Source: Pelecanus crispus | Lineage: Eukaryota > Chordata > Aves > Pelecaniformes > Pelecanidae | Assembly (NCBI RefSeq): GCF_030463565.1 | Contig: NC_134643.1 | Span: 166,988,491 to 167,052,490, forward strand | DNA length: 64,000 bases | Direction: 5' to 3' | Part shown: piece by piece, positions 58,974 to 64,000 of the stretch | Layout: each line of letters begins with the position of its first letter | Numbering within the stretch: position 1 is the stretch's first letter | Made by a program: the position numbers and the translations under genes | Notes under the pieces: model-generated | Seen by the model: only the letters and a program-made list of their open reading frames with translations | Database searches by the model: none | Told to the model about the DNA's origin: nothing

Positions 58974-59992
58974 ACCACAGAATAGCCGAGATTGGAAGAG
59001 ACCTCTGGAACACATCAGTCCACCCGCCTGCTCAAAGCAGAGTCAGCTAGAGCAGGTTGCTCAGGATTACATCCAGACTAGTTTTGAATACCTCTAAGGT
59101 TCCACAAACAGCCTGGGCAACCTATTCCAGTGTTGGGACTACCCTTACAGTAAGAAAGGCTGGGTTTTTTTCTTTGGGGTTTTTTTTCCCTCCCCTCTTC
59201 TGAAGTTTAAATGGAATTTCCTATATCTCAGTTTATGCCCATTGCATCTTGTCCTTTCACTGGGCACCACTGAGAAGAGTCTGGCTCTGTCTTCTTTACT
59301 CCTTTCTATCAGGTAGTCACACATAATAAGATTTCCAGCCCCTCCAGCCTTCTCTTCTCCAAGCTAAACAATCCCCACTCTCTCAGCCTCCCGTCATATG
59401 TCTGATGCTCCAATCCTTAACCGTCTTTGTGGCCCTTCACTGGTCTCGCTCCAGTATGACCATGTCTTGTACTGGGGAGCCTGGAACTGGATACAGCACT
59501 GCAGATGTGGTCTCACCAGCACTGAGTAGAGGGGTAGAATCTCCTCCCTTGACCTCCTGGCAATGCTCTTCCTAATGCAGCCCAGGATACTGTTGCTGTT
59601 CTTTGCCACAGTGGCATATTGCTGGCTTATGTTCGTCTGGATGCTAAGGGCTTCTCTTTAAAGCCACTTGCCAGCTAGTCAGTCCACAACCTGTACTGGT
59701 GTATGGTGCTACTCCTCCACAGGTGCAGGACTTCGCATTTGTCTTCGTTGAATTTCATGAGGTTTCTGTTGACCCATTTCTCCAGACTGCCAAGGTCCCC
59801 CTGAATGGCAGCACAAACAACTAGTGTATCAACCACTCCTGCCAGTTCTCTGTCATTGGTGAACTTGTCGAGGGTGTGTATTGTTCCATTGGCCAGGCTA
59901 TGAGTGAAGATGCTAACCAGTATTGGCCCCAGTATCGACCCCTGGGTAGTGGCTGGCCTTCAGCTGGACTTTGTGCTGCTGATTTCCTAGCC
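58974..59992 (-). mobile_element. CR1 LINE, antisense, 3' part (interrupted by LTR)
   Basis: The + strand starts CCACAGAATAGCCGAGATTG (3' tail end of CR1) and runs through the antisense of ORF2: TCTCTTCTCCAAGCTAAACA, CACTGCAGATGTGGTCTCAC, CAGTATTGGCCCCAGTATCG. The reading frame is broken by stops and small indels. About 1 kb is present before the LTR; the element continues at 60588. Confidence 0.92.
59988..59992. repeat. Target-site duplication TAGCC (left copy; right copy 60583-60587)
   Basis: Identical pentamers border the LTR. A 5-bp duplication is typical of ERVL-type integrations. Confidence 0.9.
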
Positions 59993-60582
59993 TGTGCTGG
60001 TTTTGGCTGGGATAGAGTTCATTTTCTTGATAGTAGCTAGTATGGGGCTGTTTTGGATTTGTGCTGGAAACAGTGTTGATAACACAGGGATGTTTTCGTT
60101 ATTGCTGAGCAGTGCTTACACAGAGTCAAGGCCTTTTCTGCTTCTCACCCCACCCCACCAGCGAGCAGGCTGGGGGTGCACAAGAAGCTGGGAGGGGACA
60201 CAGCTGGGACAGCTGACCCCAACTGACCAAAGGGATATTCCATACCACATGATGTCATGCTCAGCATATAAAGCTGGGGGAAGAAGAAGGAAGGGGGGGG
60301 ACACGTTTGGAGTGACGGCGTTTGTTTTCCCAAGTAACTGCTACGTGCAATGGAGCCCTGCTTTCCTGGAGATGGCTGAACACCTCCCTGCCGATGGGGA
60401 GTAGTGAATGAATTCCTTGTTTTGTTTTGCTTGTGTGCGCGGCTTTTGCTTTACCTATTAAACTGTCTTTATCTCAACCTATGAGTTTTCTCACTTTTCC
60501 GATTCTCTCCCCATCCCACTGCAGGGGGAGTGAGCAAGCGGCTGTGTGGTGCTTAGTTGCTGGCTGGGGCTAAACCATGACA
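59993..60582 (+). mobile_element. Solo LTR, ERVL-like family, inserted into CR1
   Basis: 590 bp with TG...CA ends (TGTGCTGGTTTTGGCTGGGA at the start, GCTAAACCATGACA at the end). A perfect 5-bp target duplication TAGCC lies on both sides (59988-59992 and 60583-60587). Inside are a TATA-like CATATAAAG near 60266 and an ATTAAA near 60456, as expected for U3 and R. It has no internal retroviral genes, so it is a solo LTR left by recombination. Its orientation is the same as STK24. Confidence 0.93.
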
Positions 60583-60587
60583 TAGCC

Positions 60588-61190
60588 TCATCCCTGTGCC
60601 ATTGGACAATGTCTCTATATTCCTCCTGGGTCACTTGACCCTGCCTCTACTTGTATGCTTCCTCTTCATGTTTGAATTTAGTCAGGAGTTCCTTGTTCAC
60701 CCATGCGGTCTTCCTGCCACCTTTCCTTGTGTTCCTGCGTGTCAGATGGATCATTCTTGAACTTGGAGGAGGTAATCCTTGAAAATCAACTAGCTCTCCT
60801 TGATCACTCTTGTCTCTAGGACTGTTTCCCCTGGTATTCTTCCAAGCAGATCCCTGATCTGTATGCTCTTCCTCAAGCCCTTCACCAGTAGGATTGAGGA
60901 GAAAACCACCTGGGCCCCCATGCTCTTGACCCTTACCCCAGGGCCATGTAGTTATGCTTGATAAGCCCCAGGTCTCTCCAGGCTATTTCAGTAGTGCCTG
61001 ATGTGGAAGAGTAGCATGGAGTAATAGTCCAGGCACTGAGCAAGCCTCAGCAGTCTCTCCAAAATGTCCTAGATTGGAGTCCCTGGAAAGCACCAAACTG
61101 TCCTAGACAGCAGGTCAGGTCAGCAGATTGGGACCTCCGTCCCTCACAGGGAGGGAGTTTCCCACTACTACCACTTGCAGCTTCCTCCTG
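60588..61190 (-). mobile_element. CR1 LINE, antisense, upstream part (continues past the LTR)
   Basis: The + strand text GACAATGTCTCTATATTCCT, then AGTCAGGAGTTCCTTGTTCA and CTTGGAGGAGGTAATCCTTG, is recognisable antisense CR1 from a region well upstream of the part at 58974-59992. A segment of the element was therefore already deleted before the LTR inserted. Similarity fades after about 60900; the right limit is approximate. Confidence 0.7.
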
Positions 61191-64000
61191 GTGTTGTCAT
61201 AAAACTGATCATTTGTGTACCCTGCTTCTATATTAAATAGATTTACTTGTGTAAGTAGTACAAAAGTTTGAGCAAGAAGTTGATGCCTTTCTCGTAGAAG
61301 ATAAAAAGTTGTTTTGTTCCTTAATGTGGTAGGTTACGCGCATAACCTGGGATGTCCAAACTTCTCAGTTGCTTTTGATGAATACATATGAAGTAGTCAG
61401 TGTTTCTGTTATGATCTTCTGAAATGAATTTCTGTAGGAAATTGGATCTTTTTTTTTTTTTCATTAGTTCTGCCATCCTTAATGACTTTAGGGCTCACTG
61501 TCTGCAACATCTGTTACAGTGTGTATCCAGGCTTATCTGCATGCACATGAACAAGGTTCAAAACACATTCTTTTTATCTCCAAGTATGGTAGCAGACAGC
61601 AGTAATCATCAACAATCACAAGCCAGTTCACCATGTGGTATTTTATTTTTGCTAGAAATCTCTGAACCTCTTCAGATGATGGTATTTTGGGCTCAGCCTT
61701 GATAGGGAATGAGGATTGGACTGACTAATTGGAAATTGATTTGGTGAAATGGAAAGTATACAAAAGGACATGTTGCAAGATGACTGTTTGTTTCAAAAGA
61801 GCAGGCATAGAGAAATTAGAGATGTGCAAGTAAAATCAGATGCCCAAATAAACTTGAGAACTTGAATACAGAGATGGCTTGTAATTCTTTTAAGTTAAAG
61901 AGAAAAATAGTTTTTTAACCCTTTTCTACAATAACTGGATGAATAACCCTTCATATAAGGAGGTTAGAAATAAGAACTGGAATGAGATGCAGAAAAAGAC
62001 TCAGTTAAAGCTATATCTTAGGTCAGAATGGCTATGGATAAAGTTTGATCTAAGCAGTTTGAATTTCAGTAACATTTTCTGTTGAGCTATAGGAGCAGTT
62101 AGTGCAGATGAGAATTAGAGAGTCATGAAAATAAATACATTTTAAAATGTGTATAGTCCTGGCTATGAGGAGAGTACTGGAGAGGTGATGTCAGAGTGGG
62201 TGATACTGCTGGTTTCTCCAGGATTGTTCTTGCCAGCAGGTGACTGAAAAGTGACCTTAGCATAAAAAAAGTCAGTGCACGCGGACAAAATTTGCTGATG
62301 GTACAAAATTTAAAGGCATCTGTTATACTTGAGAGGCCATTACTGAAGAACTACATGACCTTGAGGATTTGAATTATGGAACAAAATAGCACAAACTGCA
62401 AGGTGTCATAAGTATGAATTATTACAAAGAGCCTTTGCAGTAGGCTGGGAGCTCATTAGTTGGAAAGCAGAGGATTAGGAAGAGGTGAGTGGGTTTAGTT
62501 GGTCACAGCTGAGTTTGAGCCATCAGGACAAATTGAACGAATAGGCTCTGAGAATGTATCGGACTATCTTTATTCTGTACAAGCGGGCAGTAGTGATGTT
62601 AGGTACTGGGAAGAGTTCATTTTAAGTGCAGTATGTTTTTCTGGCTGATTAAGGTCAAAAGTAATGAATCCAATGTGGAACAAGTACAGAGAGGTTACCC
62701 AAATTATTGCGTGAATGGTGGCTCTGCTTATGGTGAAAAGTAAAGGACTTTGTTTTGCATGGCTAAACAAGCTGAAGACTGAGACAGGATGGTTGCAATT
62801 GGTGTTCAGAAGTGTGAGAAACTATTCAAAACAAAACCCAAATTAATTCAAGTGGTTATGGAAATTAGAAATGCTGTAATCATTAGATTTAAATGTTCTA
62901 GAATTTGTTTCTGATTTGCCACAATACATATTCTGTGACACAACTTTGAAGGAAACCTTTTAGTGGTAGAGACCTAGGTCCTTATCAAACAAGGTGATTA
63001 GCTTTATCCTTTTGCAGCAGATGTTGCTGTTCTATTCTGCATTTTCTAGCAATGTTTGGTGTGCTTAGTTACATGATGACTCTTTCATCAGTTCCTTTTA
63101 TTTTAATATTAGTAGGAAAATGCTATATGCTGAGTGAAAACTTGCGAAGAGTAGAGTCAGCAAAATTGTAGTGACAGGCTCTATGGAAGACATGTCCTAT
63201 ATTCAGTCATATAGAGAGAATATTTATAAAGCTATTTGTTTATTTTGGCTCTGTTGGAAGTATTTGCAAAAGCAAACAGACAGTTGGAAAGGATTCTTGC
63301 CCAGATGTGATCTTGGAAAAATGAATGGGAATTGGCCACTCATGGAATTTTAAATTCAAGTAGTTCATTATGTGTCTGGAGGCCTGATCTGTCCATTTTT
63401 GAAATAGAGCAGGTCATTAAAGAGAGACCAATGTGTAGTTTTCCAAAAACACAGGTTGGCAGTAGTTTAGGGCTCTTGCTTCAAACACCTGGTCTCCTGA
63501 GAAGAAAATTCAGGCCTCACAGAGCAAGAAAACTTGTGTGTGTGTGTTGTTTGTTTTTTTTCTTTTTTTAAATAAAAAGAGAGACCCAACTACTACCACC
63601 TCCTCCTGTTGCTCAGAACAAAGTTCAAAAATGGCAACTTCTAAATTTTAAAACTAAGAAATGAATTTGCAAACATTCTGATTTGGGAAGGAAAAGGGTT
63701 TTTTATAACTAGTAATTTCACAAGGAATTTGGAAAAAGAACTTATTATTAACAAATCTAATTCTATTAATACCAGCTATTATTGACCAATTAATTTTTCA
63801 AAATTGCTACAAAATTTTGATTGTAAACAAAAAAAAAATCAAACAAGAACAATTCTTCCCTGCTTCTCAGGACTTCCAGGAACAGTTATCTTCCCTCCTT
63901 TTCTGTAATTATTAACACAAAATGACTGGGAAAATGTTCTACAGCAGTTGTTTATAAAACTGTCAGCCTAGTACCAGAATACCATGTGCTTGACACTGTA
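61191..64000. other. STK24 intron 1, right end, nothing recognised
   Basis: AT-rich sequence with a short GT repeat near 63535-63547. No exon, RNA gene or transposon was recognised. Confidence 0.6.

Larger units (their letters stand above)
51323..64000 (+). other. STK24: STK24 intron 1 (partial)
   Basis: At least 12.7 kb of intron. The 5' part is still CpG-rich to about 51780, then AT-rich. Contents: G-rich pentamer repeat (51561-51580), C runs (51765-51785, 52128-52150, 55045-55058), an A-rich tract (53051-53130), the antisense 302-codon ORF (53656-54564), and a CR1 with a nested LTR (58974-61190). No kinase-domain exon was recognised. The stretches 54565-58973 and 61191-64000 show nothing beyond simple sequence. 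Confidence 0.85.

Noticed and set aside
59394-59609. Minus-strand ORF of 71 codons as a gene
   Set aside because: It is a leftover piece of the CR1 ORF2 reading frame inside a decayed element.
59994-60404. 136-codon ORF beginning in the LTR
   Set aside because: It lies wholly within the non-coding LTR and reads through U3/R sequence; no retroviral protein similarity is seen.
51323-64000. Second coding exon of STK24 (NLKADPEELF... region)
   Set aside because: No sequence encoding it was found before the window ends; intron 1 appears to continue past 64000.

Overview
This is vertebrate nuclear DNA, almost certainly from a bird and probably from a passerine. Genes are split by GT-AG introns. 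The repeats include 3'-truncated CR1 LINEs with the avian ATTCTATG-type tail, three solo LTRs of one ERVL-like family, and a tRNA-Ile-headed, CR1-tailed SINE that resembles the passerine family TguSINE1. The family names rest on recognition alone, without a database search.

Two protein-coding genes are supported, both on the + strand. The first is complete: SLC15A1 (PEPT1), the proton-coupled oligopeptide transporter of the intestinal brush border. All 23 coding exons can be placed between 6696 and 33047. Every junction is GT-AG, every phase closes, and the spliced product is 707 residues (human PEPT1 has 708). The second is the start of STK24 (MST3, a GCKIII-class Ste20 kinase): its CpG-island promoter and first coding exon (51281-51322) are present, and the rest lies beyond the right edge. 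The order SLC15A1 then STK24, head to tail, matches the arrangement on human 13q32.

Layout: 1-5.8 kb is intergenic and has no recognisable gene. At 5.8-6.0 kb lie a 25-bp tandem duplication and an antisense CR1. The SLC15A1 GC-rich promoter and gene run from 6.3 to 33.8 kb, with a CR1 in intron 7 and an antisense ERVL LTR in intron 15. The 33.8-50.3 kb interval holds the SINE, a second antisense LTR, a widely spaced 28-bp perfect inverted repeat, a CpG-rich patch with a CTCF-like site, and an ancient CR1/L3-like remnant. The STK24 CpG island spans 50.3-51.8 kb. STK24 intron 1 runs from 51.3 kb to the end and contains a 302-codon antisense ORF of unknown meaning and an old CR1 split by a younger LTR with a clear 5-bp target-site duplication.

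The genes are neighbours without a known shared pathway. SLC15A1 is tissue-restricted and STK24 is broadly expressed, so boundary elements between them are of interest. The best leads are a candidate alternative 3'-terminal exon in SLC15A1 intron 16, which would truncate the transporter before its extracellular domain, the long antisense ORF in STK24 intron 1, and the 28-bp inverted repeat. I saw no clearly new multi-gene system.
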